Virus record (IMG/VR): IMGVR_UViG_3300027668_001596
Location: 1-59,853 of that record
From: a virus
Direction: 5' to 3' (one strand)
Length of the DNA: 59,853 nt
Each line of letters opens with the position of its first letter. Within the stretch, counting starts at the first letter, position 1. Position numbers and translations under genes: made by a program. The notes beneath the pieces were generated by a model. It saw only the letters and a list, made by a program, of their open reading frames with translations, did no database searches and was not told the origin of the DNA. Positions 1 through 9,210 of this stretch are shown one piece after another.

Positions 1-278
1 AACAAGTAGTATTGATGGTTAGGGATATGCCAACAGACGAATCTAATCCTTATCCAGCACACGAAGTTGTAGAAAACTTACAACAAAATTTATGCAAATA
101 TGCTGGCAAAGTTAAAATTGAAGTTGTACCAAATATTTTAAATATCACATATGGTAGAGCAGTAGGATACAAGATTGAACAAGAAGTGTTCGACGATGCT
201 ACACACGATATTAGTGCTACTAAAATTCGTAAGAACAGCACCATCTGGGAATACAAGCCAAAAAGAAAGGAGACCTAA
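1..278 (+). CDS. nucleotidyltransferase-like protein, C-terminal part (5' truncated by window edge)
   Basis: The reading frame is open from position 3 with no start at the edge, so the gene begins upstream of the window. The visible end carries a hydrophobic strand leading into VRDMPTDESNPY and, near the end, HDISATKIRK. That matches the ISxTxxR-type signature of the cytidylyltransferase/NMN-adenylyltransferase superfamily, where it helps bind the nucleotide phosphates. The substrate cannot be read from this fragment. The family identity rests on these two motifs only. Confidence 0.6.
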   Translation, partial: QVVLMVRDMPTDESNPYPAHEVVENLQQNLCKYAGKVKIEVVPNILNITYGRAVGYKIEQEVFDDATHDISATKIRKNSTIWEYKPKRKET

Positions 279-284
279 GTCTCC
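269..284. terminator. possible hairpin between convergent genes
   Basis: GGAGAC and GTCTCC pair around a CTAA loop exactly at the stop codon of the upstream gene. No clean T-run follows on either strand, so it may stop transcription weakly or only protect the 3' end. Confidence 0.35.
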
Positions 285-315
285 CTTCTCGGTTTACATT
301 TGTAAAAGCAATCCG

Positions 316-546
316 TTACTTTTTAAACAAATGGTATAACACAAAAGCACCTACGAGACCTAGCAATCCTTCCGCTGATAGTCCTTTCAGTATACCCATA
401 ACATTATCTACTACACTTATCTCGGGCCAGAATGGAATTCCCACTCCGCCGAATAATACTTCTAGTATAATGCCTAGTGCTAAAACAGATAAACCTGTCT
501 GTGTCAAACTGTGAGCCCAATCACCCACCTTTTTAATTATATCCAT
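316..546 (-). CDS. small membrane protein, unknown function
   Basis: A 76-residue protein starting MDIIKKVGDW. I chose the ATG at 546 over an upstream TTG because GGGAG lies 8 nt before it. The sequence is a short amphipathic start, a hydrophobic segment (VLALGIILEVLFGG) and a second one near the C-terminus (LLGLVGAFVLYHLF), so two membrane passes are likely. It is the only minus-strand gene here before phoH and faces the preceding gene tail to tail. A holin-like role is possible from size and topology, but nothing in the sequence fixes it. Confidence 0.6.
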   Translation of the reverse strand: MDIIKKVGDWAHSLTQTGLSVLALGIILEVLFGGVGIPFWPEISVVDNVMGILKGLSAEGLLGLVGAFVLYHLFKK

Positions 547-669
547 ATAATATTCTCCCAATGGCTATTATATAAGCCACTAATATTTACGCCAGTAAGA
601 TAAGGATTAACTACTGCTTTAAGTTAAATAAGTACTTTAACCCACAAAGCACTAGGATAACTACAAAAA

Positions 670-1227
670 ATGTTAATAGATGAAACAGAAATCCCGGATC
701 CAGAGAATATCGCCCTTGAAGGGTACGATGAAGCTGTTTTGAAAATATTGCATCATTTTGCTTATGACCGAGAAAATATTGCATGTGTGGAATTCGGGAG
801 AGGCAACGGAAAATTAATTGCATGGTTCGACAGACATTGTCTAGAAACCGGTGGTAAAACTGTTGCATTAGAAGATTGGAATCAGACTATATTTCAGGCT
901 GATAAACAACTATATGATGATGTAGATGTGCTAGAGTGGAACGCATTTGGCGGCAATATTCTAGAAAAACAGTTTGATTTTATATACTGTTCTCTACCTA
1001 ATCAAATTCCTGGACTCAGTAATGAGATGTTCCAAGACAGACTTAACGAAGCATTTGTGAAGTTAAAAAATATGCTGAGTGAAGATGGCATATTAGTTAC
1101 TACAGACTACAATGTAATAACTATTAAAAAAGCAGTGGCACATATAGACATGCCAAGGTGGCCATACATAAACACATCCACATTAGAAGATCCAGAATAC
1201 TATTTGTGTGTAATGCATAATGGATAA
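670..1227 (+). CDS. SAM-dependent methyltransferase-like protein
   Basis: A 185-residue protein. Residues around 40-48 (VEFGRGNGKL) look like the glycine-rich SAM-binding motif I of class I methyltransferases. FDFIYCSLPN fits motif IV at the end of strand 4, and LSEDGILVTTDY fits the following motif. No target-recognition domain is visible, so the substrate is unknown. The start has only a weak AGGAT-type ribosome site. The stop overlaps the next gene's ATG, indicating translational coupling. Confidence 0.5.
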   Translation: MLIDETEIPDPENIALEGYDEAVLKILHHFAYDRENIACVEFGRGNGKLIAWFDRHCLETGGKTVALEDWNQTIFQADKQLYDDVDVLEWNAFGGNILEKQFDFIYCSLPNQIPGLSNEMFQDRLNEAFVKLKNMLSEDGILVTTDYNVITIKKAVAHIDMPRWPYINTSTLEDPEYYLCVMHNG

Positions 1228-1432
1228 CTTGGTAAGTGATTTATTAAGAGAGCCTGAGTTTAAGCCTAGTGGGTTTGTTTATAAACATATTGCTGGAGGA
1301 AATCCAGATCCTATAAGAGCAGTACAAAGTGCAGTAGACCGAATGAGGGAACTTCACGATATAGAAGATCATCAATTCGGCCCACTGTGTGAAAAATTAC
1401 TAGTTGAGCTTAATAGGCTTTGTAAATCTTAA
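1220..1432 (+). CDS. hypothetical protein, 70 aa
   Basis: A short acidic, probably helical protein (MDNLVSDLLREPEF...). Its ATG overlaps the end of the methyltransferase-like gene. Its last 23 bases overlap the 3' end of the minus-strand phoH gene, a tail-to-tail overlap typical of compact phage genomes. No family recognised. Confidence 0.55.
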   Translation: MDNLVSDLLREPEFKPSGFVYKHIAGGNPDPIRAVQSAVDRMRELHDIEDHQFGPLCEKLLVELNRLCKS

Positions 1433-2156
1433 GAACTTCTGCCACGGCAGGATGTCTCTCAATTTGTGTATGGTCAAATTCTACTAAACTAATTCTTTCA
1501 GACTTAATATCTCTAATCCTTTCTAAAAAGTCTTTCAATCCATTGTCAGCATAACCTCTATCATATTGATTAAGGTCACCGGTAACAATTAGTTTACTGT
1601 TATCACCGATTCTGGTCAATAGCATTTTCATTTGTTCTTGTGTAGCATTTTGCATCTCGTCTGCAAGTATAATGGCATCTTTAAACGTTCGTCCTCTCAT
1701 GTATGCCAACGGTGCTACTTCTATTTTATTGTTCTCTACCAAGTACTCCATCTCCTTAGGATGATAGAACTGGTCAAAAATATCAAAGATTGGTCTGGTC
1801 CAAGGAGCCATCTTCTCTACTAATGTGCCTGGGAGAAAGCCGTGCTGTTCATCTACTGAAACTGCCGGTCTCGTTATTACAATTTTATCAACCCTACCCG
1901 CCCTGAACTCTCGTATAGCATATAATGTACTAATGAGGGTTTTACCTGTGCCGGCTGGGCCAGTTGTGAATACTATGTTGTTGTCAGGATTTGTTAACGA
2001 CTCTAGAAGGTCATCCTGTTTGAAGTTTCTGGGAACTATGTTTACCTGTGTTGATCGTGATATGGTCTCTACCTGACCACCTTTAATTATTTTCAAATTA
2101 TGACTCTCCCTGATTTGTGTTTTGAATTCTCGTTCTTTACGTTTCTTTCTAGACAT
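1410..2156 (-). CDS. phoH: PhoH-like P-loop ATPase
   Basis: 248 residues. The Walker A motif GPAGTGKT lies near residue 65 and the Walker B motif IILADEMQNA near 165. It is followed by TGDLNQYDR, all as in the PhoH family of cytoplasmic ATPases related to superfamily 1 helicases. The N-terminal 40 residues are a basic extension (MSRKKRKEREF). PhoH is very common in marine phages; its role in infection is not settled and phosphate-starvation induction is not visible here. A ribosome site TAGGAG precedes the ATG. Confidence 0.93.
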   Translation of the reverse strand: MSRKKRKEREFKTQIRESHNLKIIKGGQVETISRSTQVNIVPRNFKQDDLLESLTNPDNNIVFTTGPAGTGKTLISTLYAIREFRAGRVDKIVITRPAVSVDEQHGFLPGTLVEKMAPWTRPIFDIFDQFYHPKEMEYLVENNKIEVAPLAYMRGRTFKDAIILADEMQNATQEQMKMLLTRIGDNSKLIVTGDLNQYDRGYADNGLKDFLERIRDIKSERISLVEFDHTQIERHPAVAEVLKIYKAY

Positions 2157-2304
2157 GTTATACTCCTAGTTAGCCCAGATGGATAGGCGCTTATGGCTGT
2201 GAAATTGCCATAGATTTTCCTATATGCCTGGGGGTCTGAGACTGCTATGTGTTTGGTTGTTTTTAACATACTCATAATTTACTTATCACGGTGTTCAACA
2301 AGAA

Positions 2305-2318
2305 TAACTAATTAGTTA
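2305..2318. promoter_or_regulatory. 14-bp perfect palindrome between divergent genes
   Basis: TAACTAATTAGTTA is a perfect palindrome in the roughly 200-bp gap between phoH (minus) and the late gene at 2358 (plus). It may be an operator for a dimeric regulator, or chance in AT-rich DNA. The rest of this gap holds the late box at 2326 and the phoH ribosome site. Confidence 0.3.
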
Positions 2319-2325
2319 ATGATAT

Positions 2326-2333
2326 GATAAATA
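2326..2333 (+). promoter_or_regulatory. T4-type late promoter box GATAAATA
   Basis: GATAAATA lies 24 nt before the ATG at 2358, with an AGGAAAGAGG ribosome site between. It matches the boxes before other late genes in this window and differs from the T4 consensus TATAAATA in the first base. The next bases form a near-palindrome (GATAAATACATTTATA) that could also fire on the minus strand. Confidence 0.6.
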
Positions 2334-2357
2334 CATTTATACTAGGAAAGAGGCATT

Positions 2358-2927
2358 ATGCAAACATTAAAAATTATAAACGACAACATTCGCAAGATAT
2401 CCGATACAAATACGTTATTAGATATGCTTTTAGAGTTTGAAGGCGTATTAGATACATTTGATATCTATGCTTATAAAAACTGGCAGTTGGGTGAAGTTGT
2501 TAATGGACCTAAATTAGGTAGATACTTTATTGAAGTACACTTAATGTGGAAGACAGAAGAAATGCCTGATCCAGAAGCTTTACTTAGACTTAAAAAGAAT
2601 GACTGTGAAGTTAAGATGTATAAAGACAAATTAACTAAGAGTAAGAAAATAACAAGCGTTGAAGACACTGAGGTGGTAACAAGAGGTAACGTGCCTAGGC
2701 GTGTTGCTAAGAAAGAAACTCACGATATATGGATAGTAGAAATTAAAATGCCACGTAGATTCGTAGACGAGTTTAGCACAGAACAAATTGAAGCGGCAGA
2801 AGATGCCTATGTAGATATGGAAGCGATTCAAAGTGGAACGGATCAGAACTTGGAAGAGCCTACTAACATAGTAGATCCAATGGCTGAACCGGCACCTATG
2901 GGTCCTGAGGCAGGAGTTGGTCTATAA
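2358..2927 (+). CDS. hypothetical late protein, 189 aa
   Basis: Begins MQTLKIINDNIRKISD behind a late promoter box and a good ribosome site. The middle is a charged alpha/beta domain. The last 35 residues are low-complexity and proline/glycine rich (EPTNIVDPMAEPAPMGPEAG), a likely flexible tail. The stop overlaps the start of the next gene (TAATGA). Late expression and the neighbouring spanins suggest a virion or late-stage role, but no family was recognised. Confidence 0.7.
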   Translation: MQTLKIINDNIRKISDTNTLLDMLLEFEGVLDTFDIYAYKNWQLGEVVNGPKLGRYFIEVHLMWKTEEMPDPEALLRLKKNDCEVKMYKDKLTKSKKITSVEDTEVVTRGNVPRRVAKKETHDIWIVEIKMPRRFVDEFSTEQIEAAEDAYVDMEAIQSGTDQNLEEPTNIVDPMAEPAPMGPEAGVGL

Positions 2928-3679
2928 TGAGTTTACAACCAAAAGATTTAAAAGGCGTAGTAACTAACGAAATCAGCATTGACGAGTTTGAACCTAAGAC
3001 AGGTGAGAAAGAGAATGTTGCAGTATTTGGTTTTTATGTAACTGAAAAGCAAGTAGGCGAAGACCTAGCAAACTTTTTAGAGAAAAGTTCATTTGAATTC
3101 AGAGACGTTGAAGTAACTCCTAATCCTAATCCAGATAACATGTACATGGTATTCGTTGAAGTAGATAGAGACCCTGGCATGATTGGCATGTTAAGAGAAG
3201 TTGCAAAAGATATATTAAATATTTCAGGAGAGATGGATTGGAAGGGTAAGCCACTACTAAGTGATAGCTCTTTTGATTTAGCTGATCCACAACTTGAAGG
3301 TATTGTAAAAACTACACCTGAAGAGTACGTCACTAAAGACGAGCATGAGGCTAATATGAAACAAGAAAAAGAAACTAGCATAAAAGACTTTGTGTTAGAT
3401 AATACAATTGCTACAGCAGTTGAACTAACTGATAGTATCATTACTATTAGAGATGGAAAGCGAAACAAATTACAGTTTGAAGTTGTTTCATTTGGCGAAG
3501 GCAAGCCTACTTTAGAAGAAGCAGGACTTAGCGACTTAGCTATTGATTACGATTTCGATAGACACCTTATTAAAACAATGGAAAGCATGAGAGGTAAACT
3601 AAATGTTTTACCTATTAATAGAAACGTAGTATTGCACAATCCACACACAGATCAAGTACTAGTGGTCAAACCATGTTAA
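2927..3679 (+). CDS. hypothetical late protein, 250 aa
   Basis: Translationally coupled to the preceding gene. An acidic soluble protein with an alternating beta-rich N-terminal part (VAVFGFYVTEKQVGEDL) and a central lysine/glutamate-rich linker around residues 130-160 that separates it from a C-terminal domain. Same late unit as the upstream gene and the i-spanin, whose ATG overlaps its 3' end. No motif permits a functional call. Confidence 0.7.
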   Translation: MSLQPKDLKGVVTNEISIDEFEPKTGEKENVAVFGFYVTEKQVGEDLANFLEKSSFEFRDVEVTPNPNPDNMYMVFVEVDRDPGMIGMLREVAKDILNISGEMDWKGKPLLSDSSFDLADPQLEGIVKTTPEEYVTKDEHEANMKQEKETSIKDFVLDNTIATAVELTDSIITIRDGKRNKLQFEVVSFGEGKPTLEEAGLSDLAIDYDFDRHLIKTMESMRGKLNVLPINRNVVLHNPHTDQVLVVKPC

Positions 3680-4086
3680 GTTTTCTAAAAGCATTACCGT
3701 TTATGGCAATAGTATTACTAATGGCTTACGGAGCACACACATTTATAGTAGGTGGATTAAACAAACAAGTAGACAAACTTCAACAACAAGTTGAAATGTA
3801 TGTTGCACAGAACGTAGCATTGCAAACAGCGGCTGATATGAACGAAAGCACTATTAGAAGTTTAGAAGAAGGTGCCGCGAGACAGATAGAACAAATTGGC
3901 AATTTACAAGACCAATTCAACTTAGCAACAGCACAAAAGAACGAGGCATTAAGAATATTTAATGACCATGACATAACCAAACTTGCAAAGAACAAGCCAG
4001 GCTTGATGCAACCAAGAGCAAACAAAGCCACAAAATCGGAGTTTCAAGCACTAGAAGAGTTAAGTACTGATACAAATGAAAAATAA
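3673..4086 (+). CDS. i-spanin-like inner-membrane lysis protein
   Basis: 137 residues. A single N-terminal membrane anchor (LPFMAIVLLMAYGAHTF, about 8-25) is followed by a long coiled coil rich in Q/E/L. It ends in a FNDHDITKLAKNKPGLM block of the kind seen in Rz-like i-spanins of T4-like phages. Its 3' end overlaps a lipoprotein gene, the usual arrangement of a two-component spanin. The pair would bridge the inner and outer membranes and fuse them after the cell wall is cut. The call rests on topology plus context. Confidence 0.7.
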   Translation: MLSFLKALPFMAIVLLMAYGAHTFIVGGLNKQVDKLQQQVEMYVAQNVALQTAADMNESTIRSLEEGAARQIEQIGNLQDQFNLATAQKNEALRIFNDHDITKLAKNKPGLMQPRANKATKSEFQALEELSTDTNEK

Positions 4087-4780
4087 CACATCACTTACAG
4101 CATTGTTACTTGCAACAACCTTATTTTTAGGTGCATGTGCAAGTACACAACAATATCAACCTTTACCTCCAGTTAAAGTTATTACTGAAACTGTTGAAGT
4201 AGAAATTTATGCACCACCCCTTCCACCCCAAATAGATTTACAAGACGTTGAATGGAAAGTTATTTCCAACTATCCTTGTAGACCAGCAACTGGGCAAGAT
4301 GAGAAGACTGGCTTATACACATACGATAGATTCGAACGTGAAGAGTATGTTAACGAAGCAGGTGAGACTAAAACAAGATTAAAACGTGATGCAGAAAACA
4401 AACGTATTGAGCTACCAGTTATAAAAGGTCAAGAAGTGTGTGGTAACTTAGACGAACAAATTTACGAAGTTGAGAAACTACTAGACGGAGAGTTTGTAGT
4501 ATTTGCATTAACTCCGAGTGGTTACCAAGCAATGGCAACTAACTTACAAGAGATTAGAAGATACGTTGCACAACAAAAAGACATTATATATTACTATAGA
4601 GAGGCAACCGCCCCTAAAGGTAAAGATGGATGGTTAGAAGAAAATAAAGAACGTCAACAAAACGACTTGGATGCCGCGGCGGCAGACAATGAACAACCAG
4701 CTGGCCCGGCACCTAGTGTAGAAGAAACTAAAAGTGCATTCAGTTTAAAATCACTTTTACCTGGCTTTGGTAACGACTAA
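4076..4780 (+). CDS. o-spanin-like outer-membrane lipoprotein
   Basis: 234 residues with a lipoprotein signal peptide ending in a lipobox (LFLGAC, cysteine near residue 21). A proline-rich stretch follows (LPPVK, APPLPPQ). The C-terminal half holds a helix with ATNLQEIRRYVAQQKDIIYYYR, and the tail is acidic and alanine/proline rich. It starts inside the i-spanin gene, so the two are co-translated. Expected to sit on the periplasmic face of the outer membrane and bind the i-spanin coiled coil. It is larger than many o-spanins. Confidence 0.65.
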   Translation: MKNNTSLTALLLATTLFLGACASTQQYQPLPPVKVITETVEVEIYAPPLPPQIDLQDVEWKVISNYPCRPATGQDEKTGLYTYDRFEREEYVNEAGETKTRLKRDAENKRIELPVIKGQEVCGNLDEQIYEVEKLLDGEFVVFALTPSGYQAMATNLQEIRRYVAQQKDIIYYYREATAPKGKDGWLEENKERQQNDLDAAAADNEQPAGPAPSVEETKSAFSLKSLLPGFGND

Positions 4781-4791
4781 GAGAGACACAC

Positions 4792-5022
4792 ATGACAACA
4801 TTTGAAAGATTACAGAAAGTGATCAATACAGAACTTAGTATTGATGTAGACAAAATCAAAGAAGATTCGCATTTATTTGACGATTTAAACTTTGATAGCC
4901 TAGATGCTATTGAAATGATTCTAGCTCTAGAAGGCGAGTTCGATATCGAAATACCAGACGATGACGTTGACGATCTTAGAACAGTTCAGCAACTAATCAC
5001 ATTCATAAACGAAAATTCCTAA
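4792..5022 (+). CDS. acyl carrier protein
   Basis: 76 residues, the normal ACP length, very acidic. FDDLNFDSLDAIEMILALE (near residues 29-47) contains the DSL motif whose serine (about 36) takes the 4'-phosphopantetheine arm. Helix 4 signature VDDLRTVQQL is present. ACP carries acyl chains in fatty-acid and related syntheses. No phage synthase or transferase is visible nearby, so it would have to work with host enzymes. It sits between the spanins and dnaJ, followed by the dnaJ promoter. Confidence 0.9.
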   Translation: MTTFERLQKVINTELSIDVDKIKEDSHLFDDLNFDSLDAIEMILALEGEFDIEIPDDDVDDLRTVQQLITFINENS

Positions 5023-5038
5023 AACCCTTATTATTAAC

Positions 5039-5068
5039 TTGACTTAGGCGGTTCTTTTAGTGTATAAT
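5039..5068 (+). promoter_or_regulatory. sigma70-type promoter for dnaJ
   Basis: TTGACT (5039-5044), 18-nt spacer, TATAAT (5063-5068). The ATG of dnaJ begins 6 nt after the -10 box, at the predicted transcription start, so the mRNA may be leaderless. Confidence 0.75.
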
Positions 5069-5074
5069 ACCACT

Positions 5075-5866
5075 ATGGACTATTATGAAACTCTTGGCGT
5101 TAATCATACGACCCAACCAGATGAGATAAAGAAAGCCTACAAGAAATTGGCTAGTAAACATCATCCGGATAAAGGTGGTGACGAAGCTGAGTTTAAAAAG
5201 ATCCAAGCCGCATACGAAGTATTAAGCGACCCACAAAAGAAACAACAGTACGACAACCCAGATCCATTCGGTGGACAAAATCCTTTCCAAGGGCAAGGTA
5301 ATCCATTCGGTGATATATTTGGCGATATCTTTGGTAATAGAGGACAACAGCGACAAGTCCGTAACCCAGATGGTGTGTGCGATATACACATTGATTTGCA
5401 AGAAGCATACTCTGGTGCTGAAAAACTAATAGACGTAGGCTATGCAAAGTATAAACTAACTATACCAGCCGGCACACAGCACGGCAGTAAGTTTAAGATG
5501 CAAGGAAAAGGCCCACACCAGAATAAACAATTACCTGCAGGTGATTTAATATGCAGGACATTTGTTCACATGCCAGGCGATTGGCAGAGAGTAGACGACT
5601 CATTGATTGTGAGAGTAGAAGTAGATTTCTTCGAAGCCATGATTGGTACAGAAGTTAGGTTCCCTCATCTAGATGGAGCAACATTAAGTGTTAAAATTCC
5701 AGCTAAAACTAGTCCGGGATCGAGACTAAGACTTAGCGGTAAGGGTATGCCAAACCCACAAAATGGCAGGAAAGGAGATATGTATGTAAATGTTCATGTC
5801 GTTTCACCAATCATTAACGATGAACAATTACGAAAAATAAAAGAATTTTACGACCAGGAGATGTAA
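5075..5866 (+). CDS. dnaJ: DnaJ-like co-chaperone (no zinc finger)
   Basis: 263 residues from the ATG at 5075; an in-frame GTG at 5060 lies inside the promoter and is rejected. A J-domain with the HPD motif (SKHHPDKGG, about 30-38) should stimulate the ATPase of host DnaK. A Gly/Phe-rich linker ([15 protein letters not shown]...) follows, then a beta-rich C-terminal substrate-binding part. The four CxxCxGxG repeats of full DnaJ are absent, making it CbpA-like (type B). No phage DnaK is in the window. Followed 8 nt later by clpA. Confidence 0.92.
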   Translation: MDYYETLGVNHTTQPDEIKKAYKKLASKHHPDKGGDEAEFKKIQAAYEVLSDPQKKQQYDNPDPFGGQNPFQGQGNPFGDIFGDIFGNRGQQRQVRNPDGVCDIHIDLQEAYSGAEKLIDVGYAKYKLTIPAGTQHGSKFKMQGKGPHQNKQLPAGDLICRTFVHMPGDWQRVDDSLIVRVEVDFFEAMIGTEVRFPHLDGATLSVKIPAKTSPGSRLRLSGKGMPNPQNGRKGDMYVNVHVVSPIINDEQLRKIKEFYDQEM

Positions 5867-5874
5867 ATAGTAGT

Positions 5875-8058
5875 ATGAGTCAATTAGATAATATTATAAC
5901 ATGTGCAGTAAATTACGCATCAGAACGTAACCACGAATATGTAACGTTAGAACACCTAATGCTATGTTGCCTGGAAGACGAGGATGTTCTACAAGTACTC
6001 GATGAAATTGATGACCAACTCGACATGGAGTTAGCAAAAACAGATTTAGTTAATTACCTTGCCGATGATGCCATTAATGGATTGAAGGGTGAAATTGTAT
6101 ATGACGGGAAGCCTAAGAAAACAGAAGGCGTGGAACGTGTAATGCAAAGAGCATTTGCTCAAGTAATTTTTAGTTCTAGAGATCAAGTTAGTAGTATAGA
6201 TTTGTTTGTTAGTATCCTTTCAGAAAACGATACACATGCCAAATATATTTGTGAGCTCAATGGTATTGATAGACTAAGTGTTGTACAAGTACTTACTGCT
6301 ATGAATGGCAATGCTGGACTTAAAGAAGCAGAGGAGTTCCTTATTAACTTAAATGCCAAAGCGGCTGAGATGGAGATTGATCCATTGATTGGCAGGGCTG
6401 AGGAAGTAAGTGACGTTGTACATATTTTAGCAAGACGTAAAAAGAACAACCCATTACTAATTGGAGAGCCTGGTGTTGGTAAGACTGCTATTGCGGAAGG
6501 ACTAGCATTAAAGATTGTTGAAGGGCAAGTACCTAATGCACTCAAAGACAAAGTTGTTTACAGTTTAGACATTGGTAGTTTACTTGCTGGCACAAAATAT
6601 AGAGGAGACTTTGAGGAACGTATTAAAGTTGTCCTAGATAGTTTAGAAGCAGATAAGAATGTTATTTTGTTTATTGATGAGATACATATGATTATGGGAG
6701 CCGGTAGTGCTGGCAGTAGTAACGTAGACGTTGCTAACTTGTTAAAGCCACTACTAGGTAGAGGTAAACTATTAACAATGGGTGCTACAACTAACGATGA
6801 ATACAGCACACATTTTGAAAAGGATAAAGCACTATTGCGTAGGTTCCAACGTGTGGACATCGAGCCCACAGACGTTCCTACGACTATTGAAATTATGAAA
6901 GGGTTAAAGCCTTTCTTTGAAGAGTTTCACGGTGTTACTTATACTGATGAGTTAGTTGCAAAAAGTGTAGACTTAGCAGACCGTTATATTAAAAACAAAT
7001 TCTTCCCAGACAAAGCAGTAGATGTAATTGATGCCGCCGGAGCCACAGTTAAACTTCGTGGAGAAGAGGTTGTTAATACACCAGACATTGTACATGTTAT
7101 TAGTAAAATGAGTAAGATCGGTGCAGACGTTATTGACGTTGATAGTACAGAAGGTTACAAGAGCTTAGACAAACGTATTAAAACTAAAGTGTTTGGACAA
7201 GACGAAGCAGTAGACCAAATTGTTGAAGCCATACTTGTTGCTAAAGCAGGACTTAGAGAAGAAGGACAGCCAATTGGATCGTTCTTACTTGTAGGTCCAA
7301 CTGGTACAGGTAAAACTGAAACAGCAAAACAACTAGCGGCACAACTAGAAGCAAAACTAATACGTTTTGATATGAGTGAGTATCAAGAACGTCATAGTGT
7401 AAGTAAGTTGATTGGTGCTCCTCCGGGATACGTTGGACATGCTGAAGGAAAGATGGGACAAGGACAACTACTCACATCAGTAGAAGAGAATCCTAATTGT
7501 GTACTACTATTAGATGAGGTTGAGAAAGCCGCACCTGAAGTACTACAACTATTACTACAAGTTATGGACGATGGTAGACTAACAGGAGCAACTGGTAAGA
7601 CTACAGACTTCAGTAATGTTATTATGCTAATGACTAGTAACTTAGGAGCCGCGGATGGCGAGACTAATAAAATTGGTTTCGGTGACCAAGTTAAAAAAGA
7701 TACTGACACTAAAGCAATTAAGGCATTCTTTGCCCCAGAGTTTAGAAACAGATTGGATGCAGTTATCAAGTTTAACAAACTAGGCAAGCCTGTTATTGAA
7801 AAGATTGTAGGCAGACTACAAGATGAGATTAACTTACAACTCAAGGATAAGAATATTGAAGTTGTACTTGATGCCAAGGCTATTAAATACTTTATGGATA
7901 ATGGTTACAGTCCGGACATGGGTGCCAGACCTTTGAAGAGATTATTTGAAAAGGATCTCAAAAAGCCATTAAGTAAAAAAATATTATTTGAAGAATTAAA
8001 AGATGTCGTTTTAAATGTAACTGTTAAAGGTGAAGAAATTGACATCCAGCCTGCTTAA
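5875..8058 (+). CDS. clpA: ClpA-type AAA+ unfoldase
   Basis: 727 residues. The Clp N-domain is followed by AAA1 with Walker A GEPGVGKT (about 198-205), LFIDEIH and the LLRRFQR arginine-finger region. AAA2 has GPTGTGKT (about 474), LLLDEVEKA and a sensor region EFRNRLD. It lacks the coiled-coil M-domain of ClpB. An IGF tripeptide near residue 600 matches the loop ClpA and ClpX use to dock on ClpP, so it could feed proteins to host ClpP. No clpP is in the window. GGAG is 14 nt from the ATG, too far, while TGTAAATA lies 5 nt before it. Confidence 0.93.
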   Translation: MSQLDNIITCAVNYASERNHEYVTLEHLMLCCLEDEDVLQVLDEIDDQLDMELAKTDLVNYLADDAINGLKGEIVYDGKPKKTEGVERVMQRAFAQVIFSSRDQVSSIDLFVSILSENDTHAKYICELNGIDRLSVVQVLTAMNGNAGLKEAEEFLINLNAKAAEMEIDPLIGRAEEVSDVVHILARRKKNNPLLIGEPGVGKTAIAEGLALKIVEGQVPNALKDKVVYSLDIGSLLAGTKYRGDFEERIKVVLDSLEADKNVILFIDEIHMIMGAGSAGSSNVDVANLLKPLLGRGKLLTMGATTNDEYSTHFEKDKALLRRFQRVDIEPTDVPTTIEIMKGLKPFFEEFHGVTYTDELVAKSVDLADRYIKNKFFPDKAVDVIDAAGATVKLRGEEVVNTPDIVHVISKMSKIGADVIDVDSTEGYKSLDKRIKTKVFGQDEAVDQIVEAILVAKAGLREEGQPIGSFLLVGPTGTGKTETAKQLAAQLEAKLIRFDMSEYQERHSVSKLIGAPPGYVGHAEGKMGQGQLLTSVEENPNCVLLLDEVEKAAPEVLQLLLQVMDDGRLTGATGKTTDFSNVIMLMTSNLGAADGETNKIGFGDQVKKDTDTKAIKAFFAPEFRNRLDAVIKFNKLGKPVIEKIVGRLQDEINLQLKDKNIEVVLDAKAIKYFMDNGYSPDMGARPLKRLFEKDLKKPLSKKILFEELKDVVLNVTVKGEEIDIQPA

Positions 8059-8740
8059 TATAGAACAGTTATCACGTGAGGAATACTCTCCTATACTCAT
8101 AGGCTCTGATAGAATATACTATAAGAAGTATCCTTACAAAGTCAGCCTCATAGATACAAACGTTTCATACGATGTTACCAGAGCATTAGAAATGTTAGAC
8201 TGGTGGGAAATAACTGGTAAGGAAAACGTAAAGTTTGTAAGTAATCTTACTAGGCATTTTTATTTTAGAGAGAAGAAGGTTTTAGATTTCTTTGTTGATT
8301 TCTTTGCAGACCAAATAAAAGATATCAAAGGACCAGTATCACAAGAACATATCGGGTTCTTACAACAAGTTAATCAGAACATGATCGACAACCAGAACCA
8401 TTATCACTTCCATGGCAACGTTGAACTTATTATTAGAAACAACCTATGGCATAAAGAATTCGATACTAAAGTAGAAGTTAGCGGAATGAAGCACCCTCCA
8501 GGACGACAATGGACTCACAACAATGGATACGGACGACCTAGCTTACCTCATGAACGACATGAGTTACAACAAGCAATTAAACAGAGTTGTAAAGGGATTG
8601 TAGATAAGTATAGAGACAGCCGCTGGAATTATTTTTATTGCAGTAGCAACCACATAGACGACATAAAGATGTTTGTAAAGCTCAAACACCCTCAAGCGAG
8701 GCTTCATATCTCTAAAGCATTAGTAGAGAAAAACTTGTAA
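8030..8740 (+). CDS. hypothetical protein, 236 aa
   Basis: Starts with GTG inside the clpA 3' end (29-bp overlap); a TTG a few codons in is an alternative. Rich in aromatic and histidine residues (NHYHFHGNVELIIR, SRWNYFYCSSNHIDD) with no transmembrane segment. Precedes the first virion-protein gene. Possibly structural by position, but no family is recognised and the start is uncertain. Confidence 0.6.
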   Translation: MKKLTSSLLNIEQLSREEYSPILIGSDRIYYKKYPYKVSLIDTNVSYDVTRALEMLDWWEITGKENVKFVSNLTRHFYFREKKVLDFFVDFFADQIKDIKGPVSQEHIGFLQQVNQNMIDNQNHYHFHGNVELIIRNNLWHKEFDTKVEVSGMKHPPGRQWTHNNGYGRPSLPHERHELQQAIKQSCKGIVDKYRDSRWNYFYCSSNHIDDIKMFVKLKHPQARLHISKALVEKNL

Positions 8741-8743
8741 TTG

Positions 8744-8751
8744 GATAAATA
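8744..8751 (+). promoter_or_regulatory. T4-type late promoter box GATAAATA
   Basis: GATAAATA ends 5 nt before the ATG at 8757, and no ribosome site is present. If it works like T4 late promoters, transcription would begin at or next to the start codon. Confidence 0.6.
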
Positions 8752-8756
8752 GTTGT

Positions 8757-9170
8757 ATGGCAATTAATAGAAAATCAGTTTTAGTACAAAGTGCAACAGC
8801 ATCTACAATGAACGTGACTACTGCTAAAGTAGAAGGCGACAGTTACTATGGTTACAGCGATGGATTACACACATTTGCTGTGAAGTATAATGCATTTAAA
8901 GGTAGAGTGTATGTGCAAGCCACATTATCATTAACGCCTACAGAAGCAGACTGGTTTAGTGTACAAGTACCAGGCGGTGTAAGTGTAGCGAATGGCGGTT
9001 ACAAGCAATTCCCACAAACCGGATCAGCTGGATATACTGCTTCAGAAGGGTATAATATAATTGGTAACTTTGCTTGGCTTAGACTAAAGTTTGATAGATC
9101 CTATATAGGCGATGGAACTACATACTCCATGGATTATGGTCAAATCGATAGTGTCAGGTTATCAGCTTAA
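8757..9170 (+). CDS. small beta-rich virion-associated protein (inferred)
   Basis: 137 residues, rich in Ser, Thr, Gly and Tyr with alternating beta-strand patterns (HTFAVKYNAFKGRVYVQATL) and no charged linker. It looks like a head-decoration or fibre-tip domain. It has its own late box and lies directly before the giant fibre genes. Structural assignment is from composition and context only. Confidence 0.55.
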   Translation: MAINRKSVLVQSATASTMNVTTAKVEGDSYYGYSDGLHTFAVKYNAFKGRVYVQATLSLTPTEADWFSVQVPGGVSVANGGYKQFPQTGSAGYTASEGYNIIGNFAWLRLKFDRSYIGDGTTYSMDYGQIDSVRLSA

Positions 9171-9210
9171 ACAAGCAGTTCAGCCTTAAATCAAAAAAAA
9201 CGACTAAAGT

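Noticed and set aside
2093-2275. 60-aa minus-strand frame upstream of phoH
   Set aside because: It overlaps the phoH start and its ribosome site in another frame and shows no coupling or motif.
5060-5074. Upstream GTG start for dnaJ
   Set aside because: It lies on the -10 box itself, so it would not be in the mRNA; the J-domain starts at the ATG at 5075.
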